Source: Udeniomyces pyricola
Lineage: Eukaryota; Basidiomycota; Tremellomycetes; Cystofilobasidiales; Mrakiaceae
Assembly (NCBI GenBank): GCA_039545295.1
Contig: BCIK01000003.1
Location: 1,456,418 to 1,520,417 of the forward strand
Length of the DNA stretch: 64,000 nt
Direction of reading: 5' to 3'
A program made the position numbers and the translations under genes. Of this stretch, positions 54,700-64,000 are shown one piece after another; the stretch's first letter is position 1, and every line of letters starts with the position of its first letter. The notes under the pieces were generated by a model. It had not been told where the DNA came from. It worked only from the letters and a program-made list of their open reading frames with translations, and did no database searches.

Positions 54700-55258
54700 G
54701 TTGTGAGGGAAGCGAGGAAGGGTGTAAGGGGAGTTGTTCGGAAGAAGGGAGGGGGGGAGGGGGAGGGGGGAAGGAGGAGGGGAGGGGGAGGGGGGAAGGA
54801 GGGATCGAGGTGAGGGAAAGAAGGGGCTGGGTGAGGTGGGGAATTCAAAAGGTGGAGCAGGGTGGAGGTCCGAATAATCCTGCGCTCGATGCCGTGCGAC
54901 ACGAGCTTGGAGCGCCGGTGTACAGTGTACTCCAAGTGTAATATCAAGTATCAAGTATTAAGTATTAAGCCCCACTGCCGATATATACAACTAATAGATA
55001 TAATATGTGCTTATGTATGTGTTTATATATGTGCGCGCCACGTCGTGAGTGATTTGAATGCGCGTACGCTATCAGGCCGCCGTACCAATTCCAGTACTCA
55101 CGTCCATTTACGGCACTCAATAGCAGTCAACGTACTGTGCACAAGTGTGCACGTCGACAACTTCCGATCGTTCGATCCCTGACGAATCTCACGAACCAGC
55201 ACACCACCTGTACGACCATCACGTCCAATCTTATCATTCGTTCACCTTCGACCGATAC
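54700..55258. promoter_or_regulatory. divergent region DED1 / PH-protein gene, G-tract block
   Basis: 559 bp. 54743-54800 carries many G3-G7 runs on the plus strand (C-rich in the DED1 leader). An ATCAAGTATCAAGTATTAAGT heptamer repeat lies at 54942-54970. TATATA words at 54980-54990 and 55025-55030. Confidence 0.6.
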
Positions 55259-57747
55259 ATGCAATTCGACGTCTCACGTCCTGATTTGACAGTCGCTATC
55301 AGTACCTTGTCTACAACGTCTGACTCATGGTTAGTCATACCTACTTCTCGTAATTAATGCACATATGGGAGATCCGGCAAAATGGTGATTGTCCGGACGT
55401 CGACACACTCACTGCACCTGATAATATCCTTTCACCCAAACAGGCTGGCACTTGCATACGACTCCAACCGGACCACTCTCAAGATCACGCATAACTCACG
55501 TCAAGACATCACCCGTGACACTACTCTTCTGGAAGACGTTCTCTTTGTTCTGGCATTCGATGCGTGAGTATCACTTCATCCCATGCTACAGGCAGTCCGA
55601 CCTTATATGCCTGCCCGGCGCGCGGCTGACTTATTCTTATACTCCATGATACCATCTGTTCTTTAGGGCGAGTCATGTCACCAAGCTAGGCATCATTATT
55701 CCCGATACTGTAGCTGGGGCTCGAAGGTCTCGTGCGCTCGTTCACGGGAAGATTCTCGCTGACACGCAGCTTCGGGTACGTTATGCTCAATTTGACTGTT
55801 TGTCCTCCGAGCTCTTTAGCTGTACTAATCAGGGCTTACGCCAATTCCTTCCATCGATATCCAATAGACCACTTTTCATATTATCACCTCTCACGTTTCT
55901 TTGAAAGAGATGATGATCGTATGGTCGGCGGAGTCTCCATCATCCACTCCTCCACTTGACGCTGGTCCTGACATCCCCATCCCGTTTGTTCAGCCTGCTT
56001 GCAATGCTGCATATCCGCATCAAACCTCCAAAGCACCCAGATGCTTTGTACAACTGCGTCCTGCACCAATTGACAGCCTTCGCTCTGTCCAACATCCGAC
56101 AACCCATATTGATGTTCAGCCTTCTCCGTCCGTGCAACTATCACCGATACCTGATTTGTTGTCTCGCTTTTCCAAGGCTCGACAAGTTCATGAGCAACAA
56201 CCGTCAGATTACCCTCCTCCTCTGCCACCCAAGGACCTCCCGTCACATCTTCGTGTGGCCGAATCTAACGTCGCTCTAGGCATACCAATCTACCACAATC
56301 ATCTCTTGAGCACGGCTTCCACCTTGCCTTCCCTTGACCCATTGTCGCCTCCTTCGTCCTCGTCCAAGATAGGATCGACTGCTCTTGATGAAGCCTACGA
56401 TGCATTTGATATTGATGTCGAGTATCCGAAATGGTCGACGCCGCTAGTCACTAAGTTGAGCCTCTCGCATGACACCAATACCATCACGCCACGACATCCC
56501 TCTAAGCCCCTACAACAACTAGGTCAACCGCACCGGAGCGTGTCAACCCCAATATCTGGTCGACATGCCTCTCAATTGAATCGAAGCCAGCCACGAAGCG
56601 CTTCGGATGGTCCTCCTCTTGACGATAACGTGGACGGGCTAACCTGGCTGCACCGCGCTCAAACCCACAGACAAGAGATGGATGAGGCTCAGATGAGAAA
56701 GCCCAAACCCGATGAGGCATCGCTGTTGAAAGAAGCGCTGGATCGTCGATTGGAAAGGGAGGAAATAGCACAACTGCGCGAGGTCAGTTCCCCCCGATAC
56801 CTTGAAACCTTACAAGTCTACGCAAGCCTTGGATCATAATATCGCCTGATTGCTTACATGTTCTACAGATCAGAAAGCAAGAACAGCTTGCTGTCCGTTT
56901 GCATTTAGCTAGGGAGCGCACTCTTGCACTCGCCGCCGAGGAGCGAGCCCAAGCCTTTTGTAAGCAGGAGCAGCAGCATCAGGAAAAGCATAAGCGCATG
57001 CAAGCCGCAGAATGCATACAGCGAATCCGGGTCGACTTAGAACAAGCCATCCAAGATGGCAAAGGCGTTGCTGATGGATGGCTGACTGTCATGGTTCCAG
57101 GATCACTCGTGAGTTAACAGTGAGAGATCTCTCAAGGAAACCAGTACATCGCCGTTAAATTTTAGACTGATTCGCTCATATATCATGCATTGCGATCACT
57201 CGACCCCGACCAGTCATTTAAGCGTAGATACTTTCGCTTAGTCTCATGCCCACCATTGCTACAGTTGTTTAACGGGCCAGACGTACGTCTTGGTAATTCG
57301 AAGGATAATCGAGAAGATCTAAATCTGACCCGAGTTTGCTTTGTGTATTCTTGTTGGCCAGGCACCAACTCCATTCGTGAACATCGACTTGCTCACACCG
57401 CATCTTAATGTCTCCGACGCCTTTGAAGAAACGCAAGTTTACCATTCGTTCAAGCTGCTCTGTCGAGACCAGAAGGTGCCGCCTTTTCGTTTCACGCCTA
57501 CAATCACAGCAGACCGTTCTTTTTTCGCTTCTAACCACTCCGTATGGGTCGGGTTGCGCTGACAATCACCTCATATAGACTTGGTTGTTTTATCTCGACG
57601 GCGAGATTGATCGAGTAATCGTCATGGAAGGAGTGAGTAGACCAGATCAACGTTAGAGACATCTGACCAGGCAACTTTTTCAAGGGATATGGATTTGGTA
57701 AGACTGATCCATCGCTATTCCTTGTCGCATGTGCTGCTTATAGCTGA
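55259..57747 (+). CDS. coiled-coil protein with C-terminal PH-like domain
   Basis: The start is MQFDVSRPDLTVAISTLSTT. Short exons give a beta-rich N-terminus (TLLEDVLFVLAFDA; ASHVTKLGIIIPDTVAGARR). A long exon is disordered with a proline motif (DYPPPLPPKDLP, SH3-type ligand) and ends in a helical stretch. The coiled coil reads LLKEALDRRLEREEIAQLRE, then RTLALAAEERAQAFCKQEQQ and HQEKHKRMQAAECIQRIRVD. The C-terminal exons, VADGWLTVMVPGSL, DQSFKRRYFRLVSCPPLLQL, FNGPDAPTPFVNIDLLTPHL and TWLFYLDGEIDRVIVMEG, follow the pattern of a PH fold (basic KRRYFRL on strand 3). The last exon is inferred to read YGFGKTDPSLFLVACAAYS. Likely a membrane/phosphoinositide-linked scaffold; the family is not recognised. 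Confidence 0.65.
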
Positions 57748-58449
57748 GGCTCTTAGCTTCGAGAAGATCTTGACTACATGTCGATCGGCCGTTCGGTGAA
57801 GTGTGAATGTTGAGAGGACAGGTGTCAGGAATCGCGGTTTTGGGTCTGGACTCGGTCTATTCTGTAATCTTCTCCCGCGCGGCGCGCTGCGTCCCGTTGT
57901 CTCCATTCTCTTTGTTCTCGTTTCATCTTCCATTAATCTCACCCTCTCTTCATCTCTTTCCCTCAGCAGCCATTCCTTTGCACTCGTACTCGTCTCCTCT
58001 GTTCATTCCGTGTCGCTTGGAATTGGAGAAAAGAACTTTTCAATGTGTATAAATTCGACATGGCGAAGTGAGAAATCTACAGAAAGTCATGGATAGTGCT
58101 TATGCTTGCCGAGCGAAGTAAAATCTGCTAAAAGTGCAAAACTCCAATGGAGACAGAAGAATCCAGCGCCAAAGAACAATGTTTCAACAAATTGCATCTT
58201 CGCCCGTTTCATCGCACAGGATTCAATCCGTATATATCCACAACTTTGATCATCTTCTATGTTGAGAGAATATATGGTTGAACTGACGTCATAAGTAACG
58301 ACTCAGAATGGTATATTCTTCATCTGAAAACCTTTAGTTTTTTCCGCGCAGCCATATTCATCTCCAGCAGATTAGAGGTTTCGATTCGCTTCTGCTGGAA
58401 TGGTAGATCGGGACTAGAGGTGATATGCTAGGATCCAAGTCGCCTTGGA
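57748..58449. other. intergenic region before the Ty3 element
   Basis: 702 bp. CT-rich tract at 57897-57985. No TGTTACG terminus, primer-binding site, gag or protease was found, so the expected 5' end of the Ty3 element is absent. Confidence 0.6.
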
Positions 58450-61400
58450 ATGATCGGACATATCTCTATTGCGTATCCCCCGGTGCCGGTCGCCTCCCAT
58501 GATCCAGACGACGACACTCCTTCTACCGACTTTGATGTCAAGGCCCACGTTCCCTCCGAGTTCCACGACCTCCTCCCTGTCTTCGCCAAGTCCTCGGCCG
58601 ACGCCCTACCTCCCCACCGGCCATACGACTTGAAGATCGAGATCGAAGAAGGTTCCACTCCGCCATTCCAAGCTATCTACGGCAACTCCAAGGTGGAACT
58701 GGATGCACTCAAGGAATTCGTCGACGAGAACCTCGCCAAAGGCTTCATCCGTCCCTCTACCTCCCCTGCTGGCGCCCCTATCCTGTTTGTCAAGAAGAAG
58801 GACGGCTCACTTCGACTCTGCGTTGACTACCGAGGCATCAACAAGCTCACTCGGAAGACTCGGTACCCCGTTCCCCTCATCCCCGAGTCCCTCGATCGCC
58901 TGTCCTCTGCCAAGTTCTTCACCAAGCTCGATCTCCGTGGCGCGTACAACCTTGTCCGGATCGCCGAGGGTGACGAATGGAAGACTGCATTCCGCTGTCG
59001 GTATGGCCACTTCGAGTACACGGTCATGCCCTTCGGACTCACCAACGCCCCTGCCGCCTTCCAGCACTTCATGAACGACACCCTCCGCCCCTTCCTTGAC
59101 GTCTTCTGCATCGTTTACCTCGACGATATCCTCATCTTTTCCGGTACCAAGCAAGACCACACTTCCCACGTCCGCCAGGTCCTCAACGCTCTCATGTCTG
59201 CTCGTCTTTGGGTCAAACCGGAAAAGTGCGAGTTTTATCAAGAGGAAGTCGATTTTCTGGGTTACGTCGTCGGCCGAAACGGAGTCAGGATGGACGACAA
59301 GAAACTGCAAGCCGTGCTCGATTGGCCAGTCCCCACCAGTGTCAAAGAGATCCAGTCCTTCGTTGGTTTCGCAAGCTTCTACCGTCGCTTCATCCACCGT
59401 TTCTCATCCATCGTGTCTCCCATCACCAAGCTCCTCCGGAAGGACGTCCCCTTTGACTTTGGCCCAGCAGCGATCGACGCCTTCAACACCCTCAAGTCTG
59501 CCTTCACTTCTGCTCCCATCTTGGCTATCTTTGACCCCTCCCTTCCCCTCCTCTTCGAAACCGACGCCTCCGACTTTGCTCTGGCAGCAGTCCTCTCCCA
59601 GCGCCTTCCCCACGACAACCTGTACCATCCCATCGCCTTCCACTCTCGCAAGTTCAACGCTGCCGAGCTCAACTACGAGATCCACGACAAGGAGATGTTG
59701 GCCATCGTCGAAGCTCTCAAGGTCTACCGGATGTACTGCGAAGGCCACTCCCATCCCATCACCATCCACTCTGACCACGAGGCTCTCCAGTACTTCGACT
59801 CCTCCAAGGTCCTCACTCGGCGTCAGTCTCGATGGTGCGAACTCCTTGGCAACTACAACTTCAAGATCGAGTACACCCCTGGCAACAAGATGACGGTGCC
59901 GGATGCCCTCTCGAGACTTTCGGGCCTCGCAGGGGGGACTAAGGCTAATCAGCAAGCTCCCCAACGTCTTCTCAAGCCTGGCCAACTCGTTTCTGTTCCC
60001 GTCTCCACTCCTCCTGCCCCACCTCCTCTCCTCGCTCCGCCGTCCACATCTCTTCCCCTCACCATTGCCGCAGACCTTCGTCCTCGTGCTCGGGCGCCTG
60101 CCCCTCTACCCGACCCAGCTCCTGCCATCCCCGCTCCCCTCGATCTTCCTGCTCCTCCTGCCGTCGGCCTTGACACTTTGGAACGGATTCGACAAGCTAC
60201 CCTCCTCGATCCCGACCTCAGTACTATCGCCGACATCCTACGCAACCCTGTCTTTCCCCTCACCTACGCCCACCACCGCCTGACCCAGGACCACTCTCTG
60301 CACCCTACCCTCGATCTCGTCATGCTCAACGACTTGATCTGCGTCCCGAACGATCATCAGCTCCGCCTCGACCTCGTCCAATCCTGCCACAACAACCCTC
60401 TTGCCGGTCATCAGGGTCGTCACCGCACTCACGATCTCCTTCGCCGCTCCTTCTCCTGGCCTCGCGACAGCGACTTTGTCAACACCTATGTCTCCGGATG
60501 CGATACCTGTACTCGCAACAAGTCATCTCGTCAGCTCCCCTACGGCCTCCTTCAACCCATTCCTCCTCCTACTTCTCCCTGGCGTCAGATCTCGATGGAC
60601 GGCATCGTCAAGCTTCCTCCTTCCAACGGCTTCGATTGCATCCAGGTCTTTGTCGATCGGTTCTCCAAGATGGTCGTCGTCGTTCCGTATACCGAGGCTG
60701 GCTTCGACGTTCCTGCTCTGGCTCGGATGTACTTGGACAACGTCGTCGCCCAACATGGACTCCAGACGGACATCATTTCCGATCGTGGCACCACTTTCAC
60801 CTCTTCCTTCTTCACCTCCTTCCTTGGTCTTCTTCATGTCCGCCCTCACTTTACCACCGCCTTCCATCCTCAGGGCACTGGCCAGACCGAGCGGGCCAAT
60901 CAGTCAATCGAGACGTATCTTCGGATCTTCTGCGATTACCATCAATCCGACTGGTCTTCTCTTCTGCCGACTTGTGCCTTTGCTCTCAACAACGCCCGAT
61001 CCTCTGCCACTTCCGTCTCCCCCTTCTTTGCCGCCTACGGTCTTCATCCTCTCGCTCCTTCCGACTTTCTCTCCCTTCACGAGACTTCGAACCCTTCGGC
61101 AAACAACGCCATCCACACTCTTTCCGAACTCCACTCCACCATCCATCAATCCCTCCTCTCCTCTCAAGAGCTCATGAAGATGTACGCCGATCGCCGACGC
61201 CGGGACCCGAACAAGATCGACGCCGACGGTAACGAAGTCCCTCTGTTCGCCGTCGGAGACCTCGCCTGGCTTTCCGCCAAGAACCTTGCCACCGCCCGTC
61301 CCTCGGTCAAGCTCGACGCGCGTCATATCGGACCTTTCCCTGTCAAGCGAGTTCTGTCGGACATCACCTTCGAGCTGGACCTTCCCCCCACTGTCCAGAT

Positions 61401-61695
61401 TCATCCCATCTTCCACGTCTCTCTCTTGTCGCCCCATCACCTCGGTCACGAGCACCAAGTCCAGGATGCCCCGCCTCCGATCGACGTCCAGGATCAAGAG
61501 CTCTTCGTACCCGAATCCATCCTCGACCATGACCACACTCCACACGGAACGTTCTACCTCGTCCACTGGGAGGGTTACCGATCCTGCGACGACACCTGGG
61601 AACCAGCTTCGGAGTTCAAAGGCAAACGGGTCCTCAATACCTACCTCCGAGCTCATCCCGAAGGCAAGCCTCCCTCACGACGCCGCCGAGTCTAG
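58450..61695 (+). CDS. pol: Ty3/gypsy chromovirus Pol: RT, RNase H, integrase, chromodomain
   Basis: 1081 codons without a stop. The RT shows [40 protein letters not shown] and the catalytic [13 protein letters not shown]. RNase H shows [16 protein letters not shown] and [13 protein letters not shown]. The integrase zinc finger is [20 protein letters not shown], then [10 protein letters not shown]. The integrase DDE triad is in [25 protein letters not shown] and [17 protein letters not shown]-terminal chromodomain ([20 protein letters not shown]) places it in the chromoviruses, which target heterochromatin. The ATG at 58450 is simply the first in frame; the natural frame should continue from protease upstream, which is absent here. 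Codon use is C-rich at third positions and more biased than the host genes. The intact frame suggests recent activity or recent truncation. Confidence 0.93.
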   Translation: MIGHISIAYPPVPVASHDPDDDTPSTDFDVKAHVPSEFHDLLPVFAKSSADALPPHRPYDLKIEIEEGSTPPFQAIYGNSKVELDALKEFVDENLAKGFIRPSTSPAGAPILFVKKKDGSLRLCVDYRGINKLTRKTRYPVPLIPESLDRLSSAKFFTKLDLRGAYNLVRIAEGDEWKTAFRCRYGHFEYTVMPFGLTNAPAAFQHFMNDTLRPFLDVFCIVYLDDILIFSGTKQDHTSHVRQVLNALMSARLWVKPEKCEFYQEEVDFLGYVVGRNGVRMDDKKLQAVLDWPVPTSVKEIQSFVGFASFYRRFIHRFSSIVSPITKLLRKDVPFDFGPAAIDAFNTLKSAFTSAPILAIFDPSLPLLFETDASDFALAAVLSQRLPHDNLYHPIAFHSRKFNAAELNYEIHDKEMLAIVEALKVYRMYCEGHSHPITIHSDHEALQYFDSSKVLTRRQSRWCELLGNYNFKIEYTPGNKMTVPDALSRLSGLAGGTKANQQAPQRLLKPGQLVSVPVSTPPAPPPLLAPPSTSLPLTIAADLRPRARAPAPLPDPAPAIPAPLDLPAPPAVGLDTLERIRQATLLDPDLSTIADILRNPVFPLTYAHHRLTQDHSLHPTLDLVMLNDLICVPNDHQLRLDLVQSCHNNPLAGHQGRHRTHDLLRRSFSWPRDSDFVNTYVSGCDTCTRNKSSRQLPYGLLQPIPPPTSPWRQISMDGIVKLPPSNGFDCIQVFVDRFSKMVVVVPYTEAGFDVPALARMYLDNVVAQHGLQTDIISDRGTTFTSSFFTSFLGLLHVRPHFTTAFHPQGTGQTERANQSIETYLRIFCDYHQSDWSSLLPTCAFALNNARSSATSVSPFFAAYGLHPLAPSDFLSLHETSNPSANNAIHTLSELHSTIHQSLLSSQELMKMYADRRRRDPNKIDADGNEVPLFAVGDLAWLSAKNLATARPSVKLDARHIGPFPVKRVLSDITFELDLPPTVQIHPIFHVSLLSPHHLGHEHQVQDAPPPIDVQDQELFVPESILDHDHTPHGTFYLVHWEGYRSCDDTWEPASEFKGKRVLNTYLRAHPEGKPPSRRRRV

Positions 61696-61736
61696 CCAGT
61701 ACGCTCTCAGGAGTTCGCGTCTTAAACAGGGGGTGA

Positions 61737-62249
61737 TGTTACGGATCGCGGTCCGGTGATTAGATCTGAGTCGTTCCTTTCTATCGGCCCGAGCTTGGCT
61801 GCGCTTTGCTCGGTTCACTTCCCTTTGTCCTCGCTCCATTTGACTTTCCTTTCGCTTTCGCTCGCGTCTTATCTCTTGGCTTCTCGGTCCACACTCCTTT
61901 GCATTTGATCTAGCCCCACATCTTCTTTCCGCCCCATGTACCTTTAGATCCATTCTCATCTTTACCGCCAGACTTCCTGACTCTGGCCTGATCCCACCTT
62001 ATCTCACTCTTGACCAATACCTTGACCCGTATCCTTTTCCTGTGCTATAAAGTCTCATACGACTTCGTACTCTTTTGTTCTCTATCTCGAATGACCTCTT
62101 GCTTCCCGAAACTATCCTCGAACCACCCCTGAGTCTCCCCGTGAACTATCCTCGATCTGCCCTCTTACTTGATAAGCACCTGACTTCTTCCTCGATCCTC
62201 GTACCTCAATCTACCTTCCGCAACCCACTCTCACCTTAAGCTCGTAACA
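61737..62249 (+). repeat. Ty3 3' LTR, 513 bp
   Basis: Begins TGTTACGG and ends CGTAACA, 7-bp inverted termini. A TATAAA box lies at 62046-62051. Preceded 3 bp upstream by a polypurine tract. No second copy occurs in the window. Confidence 0.85.
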
Positions 62250-63063
62250 GACGGCCGTCGCCGACTCCTTCTCCAGTATGTTGACGATGTCGTGGTGGCA
62301 GGCGCGAAGCAAGATGTCGACGAGGTGATCGAGAAGATCAGGAGTGAGTTCGTCATCGACGACCGGGGCAACATGGACACGGGGATGCTGCTCGGGATGG
62401 AAGTCAAGAGAGACCGAACGCGCCGAACAATTCGCCTTTCCCAATCCCGATACTCCCGCGACATTCTCGAACGCTTCGACATGGCGAATGTCAAGCCGGC
62501 AAGGACCCCGATGAATGAACACAAGTCACTCATCATCGACAATAACACCCATACCGATGCCGAACTTCGAGGAGCCGATCAGAGTCAATACCTCCAGGCC
62601 GTCGGATCACTGATGTACCTCATGATCTCAACCCGTCCGGACCTCGCCTATCCCGTCGGTGTCATCAGTCGCTACAGCTCAGACCCACGTGCCATCCATT
62701 GGGCCGCAGTCAAACGTATCTTTCGGTACCTTGCTGGGACTATCGATTTCGGAATCGTTCTCGGAGGTCACCAAGATGCGCCAACTCTCGAAGCATGGAC
62801 CGACGCGGACTACGCCGGCGATGCAGACACCCGACGATCGACATCAGGTTTCCTCATCAAGTTCAGAGGGAGTCCGATCCTTTGGGCAAGTCGACGACAG
62901 AAGGCCATCAGTCGCTCCTCACTTGAAGCTGAGTACATGGCACTATCTCAAGGATGCCAAAACGTTCTCTGGATCCTCAAGCTTCTCAAGCAGATCGGCC
63001 AGCCAAGCTCGATCGTTCCGGTACACATCGACAACCAAGGCGCCATCGAATCAACCAAGAACG
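62250..63063 (+). pseudogene. Ty1/copia Pol fragment (RT C-terminal half and RNase H)
   Basis: Open from the LTR edge: RLLLQYVDDVVVAGAKQDVD carries the copia YVDD active site at 62277-62288. It continues LGMEVKRDRTRRTIRLSQSR, YLQAVGSLMYLMISTRPDLA and LEAWTDADYAGDADTRRSTS. RNase H reads SRSSLEAEYMALSQGCQNVL and VPVHIDNQGAIESTKN. This is the standard copia RT-RH order. The N-terminal RT, integrase, protease and gag are absent on the left because the Ty3 LTR abuts. On the right it changes at about 63064 into unrelated sequence (stop at 63117-63119) just before the expected HIDxxxH motif. Nonfunctional fragment. Confidence 0.9.
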
Positions 63064-63144
63064 TGTTGGACCCGGCAGGTGAAAGAGTGGTGAGAAAGGT
63101 AGTGGCGAAGAAAGGATGAAGCGGTAGTGGAGTGGGATCCAACA
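63064..63144 (+). repeat. 81-bp LTR-like segment, TGTTGGACCC...GGGATCCAACA
   Basis: Near-perfect inverted termini (TGTTGGACCC versus the reverse complement TGTTGGATCCC), starting exactly where the copia RNase H homology stops and ending where a primer-binding-like sequence starts. Either a very short LTR, an internally deleted LTR, or a small inverted-repeat element. Confidence 0.45.
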
Positions 63145-63159
63145 GGTTATGAGCCCGAC
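63145..63159 (+). other. half-tRNA(iMet)-type primer-binding site
   Basis: GGTTATGAGCCCGAC. The reverse complement, GTCGGGCTCATAACC, contains GGGCTCATAACC, the anticodon arm of eukaryotic initiator tRNA-Met. Copia-type elements prime from the 5' half-tRNA cut in this loop. Its position directly after an LTR-like CA end is as expected. Confidence 0.6.
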
Positions 63160-63457
63160 TACTTCTCTCCCCGATTCTGTTGAGAATAGGCATTGTGGCG
63201 ACGAGAGAGCGGACATGGAATGGGAGTAAGGGGCTGTGGCGTCGGAGGAAGGGAGCTTAGTCAGAATGGAACATTCCACGCGGAATCNATTTTTAGCTCT
63301 TTGTATTACTCATCCATGGAACATCTTGGAATCTTCTATGGACCTTTCTCTTTAGCTATATAAGCCTGTAATATTTTCTACCTCTAGCTACATCAATCAA
63401 TGCAATACCTTTGATCCACAAGTCCCAAGACTCATACCGGGAAGCAGCTAATCGTAA
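63160..63457 (+). repeat. LTR-like tail (R-U5) before copia gag
   Basis: Has a TATATAA box (63357-63363), a transcript-leader-like CT/CA-rich stretch, and ends CGTAACA. The left boundary is unclear: TGTTGAG at 63178 or TGGAACATTCC at 63267 are candidates. There is an N at 63288. No second copy in the window. Confidence 0.45.
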
Positions 63458-64000
63458 CAGTCACCCCAGGAGTACGTCAACCAGTTCGAGAACATCGTCG
63501 CCGAGGCAGCACTTCTCGACTTAGGACTGGAGAAACTTCCCAAGCTTCTTTCACTCTTCTTCCTCAACGGACTTCCTCCATCACTTGAGTCATTTGTCAA
63601 GTTCACCACCCTCTCTGCATCAGCCGCCACCAGTCCCACACACACTTCCAACATCCTTCTTCCGAAGATNGTCACTGCATCCTTTTTGGAGCACGTCAAG
63701 ACCACCAGGTACGGCAAGGAAACCGACCCTCTCGATGACGATCTTGCCATGCGCGTCGACAAAGCGACAGCCATCTGCCACAACTGTGGAAGGAAGGGGC
63801 ACTTCAAGTCCGAGTGCCGAAGTCAGGCCAGGAGCGCCAGTCAAGGAACCGACGAAGGCAGGCACCAACAGCAAGATAGAGGCTACCGGGGACGAGGACC
63901 CCGCCCAAGTAGGGGCAGAGGAAGAGGAAGAACCTCGGCCAACGTGGCCGAGCAACAGTCATTCAGCAAAGGTCAAGATTGGGGATACATTGCTCAACAC
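63458..64000 (+). CDS. gag: Ty1/copia Gag, 5'-truncated and cut by window end
   Basis: The frame opens after a stop (TAA at 63455-63457) and runs to the window edge without an ATG at its head. It reads QEYVNQFENIVAEAALLDLG, then LFFLNGLPPSLESFVKFTTL, as in the UBN2-type copia Gag. The CCHC zinc knuckle CHNCGRKGHFKSEC is at about 63778-63819. An Arg/Gly-rich tail follows (RGYRGRGPRPSRGRGRGR). It starts midway into the usual Gag domain, so its N-terminal part is missing. Codon at 63668-63670 contains an N. Gag packages element RNA into virus-like particles. The reading frame is otherwise intact. Confidence 0.88.

Larger units (their letters stand above)
58450..62249 (+). mobile_element. 5'-truncated Ty3/gypsy chromovirus plus its 3' LTR
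   Basis: The element comprises an intact pol frame, a polypurine tract (AAACAGGGGG, 61724-61733) and a 3' LTR starting TGTTACG and ending CGTAACA. Gag, protease, primer-binding site and 5' LTR are missing from the window. The right edge adjoins copia RT sequence, so the element appears inserted into it. The left edge is in unrelated sequence. Confidence 0.85.

Noticed and set aside
57748..58449. Search for the Ty3 5' LTR
   Set aside because: No TGTTACG/CGTAACA termini or similarity to 61737-62249 was seen by eye, so no 5' LTR is annotated.
59404..61656. Long minus-strand frames inside the Ty3 pol gene (193 and 250 codons)
   Set aside because: They are antisense to an intact RT/integrase frame with strong third-position C bias, which leaves the reverse strand open by chance. 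No domain is recognisable.

Overview
The window looks like nuclear DNA of a basidiomycete fungus, probably a yeast-like one. Genes are close together on both strands and cut by many short introns (about 50-120 bp, GTRNGT...YAG). The set is typically fungal: Opi1, Skt5/Chs4, a Sas3-type MYST acetyltransferase, a GPI-anchored aspartic protease, and Ty3 and Ty1/copia retrotransposons. A tremellomycete is my guess, not something the sequence proves. All exon-intron structures were read by eye, so gene ends are better supported than internal junctions.

Layout. 0-13.6 kb: 3' part of a WASP/Las17 gene (+), an unrecognised secreted protein (-), OPI1 (+, with a 100-N assembly gap in its first intron), WDR70 (-), a two-membrane-segment protein (+) and an F-box/leucine-rich protein (-). 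13.6-15.5 kb: a stretch I could not resolve, with heptamer repeats. 15.5-31.1 kb: a MOSC/mARC-like protein (+), a 2-oxoglutarate/Fe(II) oxygenase (+), a GRAM-TBC-EF-hand RabGAP (+), an organellar TypA/BipA GTPase (-) and a TRAIP-like RING protein (+). 31.5-47.1 kb: GPI-type aspartic protease (+), low-complexity hypothetical protein (-), SKT5/CHS4 (+), YRB2/RanBP3 (-), mannitol/sorbose-type SDR (-) and a family-16 methyltransferase (-). 47.5-57.8 kb: tandem-PHD MYST acetyltransferase (+), DED1 helicase (-) and a coiled-coil/PH-like protein (+).

58.4-64 kb is a nest of LTR retrotransposons. A Ty3 chromovirus has an intact 1081-codon RT-RNase H-integrase-chromodomain frame and a 513-bp 3' LTR, but no visible gag, protease or 5' LTR. 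The LTR runs straight into a copia reverse transcriptase fragment beginning just before its YVDD motif. That fragment is cut in RNase H by a short LTR-like sequence followed by a half-tRNA(iMet) primer-binding site. A further LTR-like end leads into a copia gag frame that runs off the window.

The host genes are mostly housekeeping, without evident clustering by pathway. Loose themes are actin and trafficking (WASP, RabGAP), cell wall (Skt5, GPI protease), chromatin and RNA (Sas3, Ded1, Yrb2, WDR70) and lipid regulation (Opi1). The strongest leads are the retrotransposon junctions, the identical flanks of the N gap, a 40-bp tandem duplication across the oxygenase stop codon, and a triple ACGCGT promoter array.
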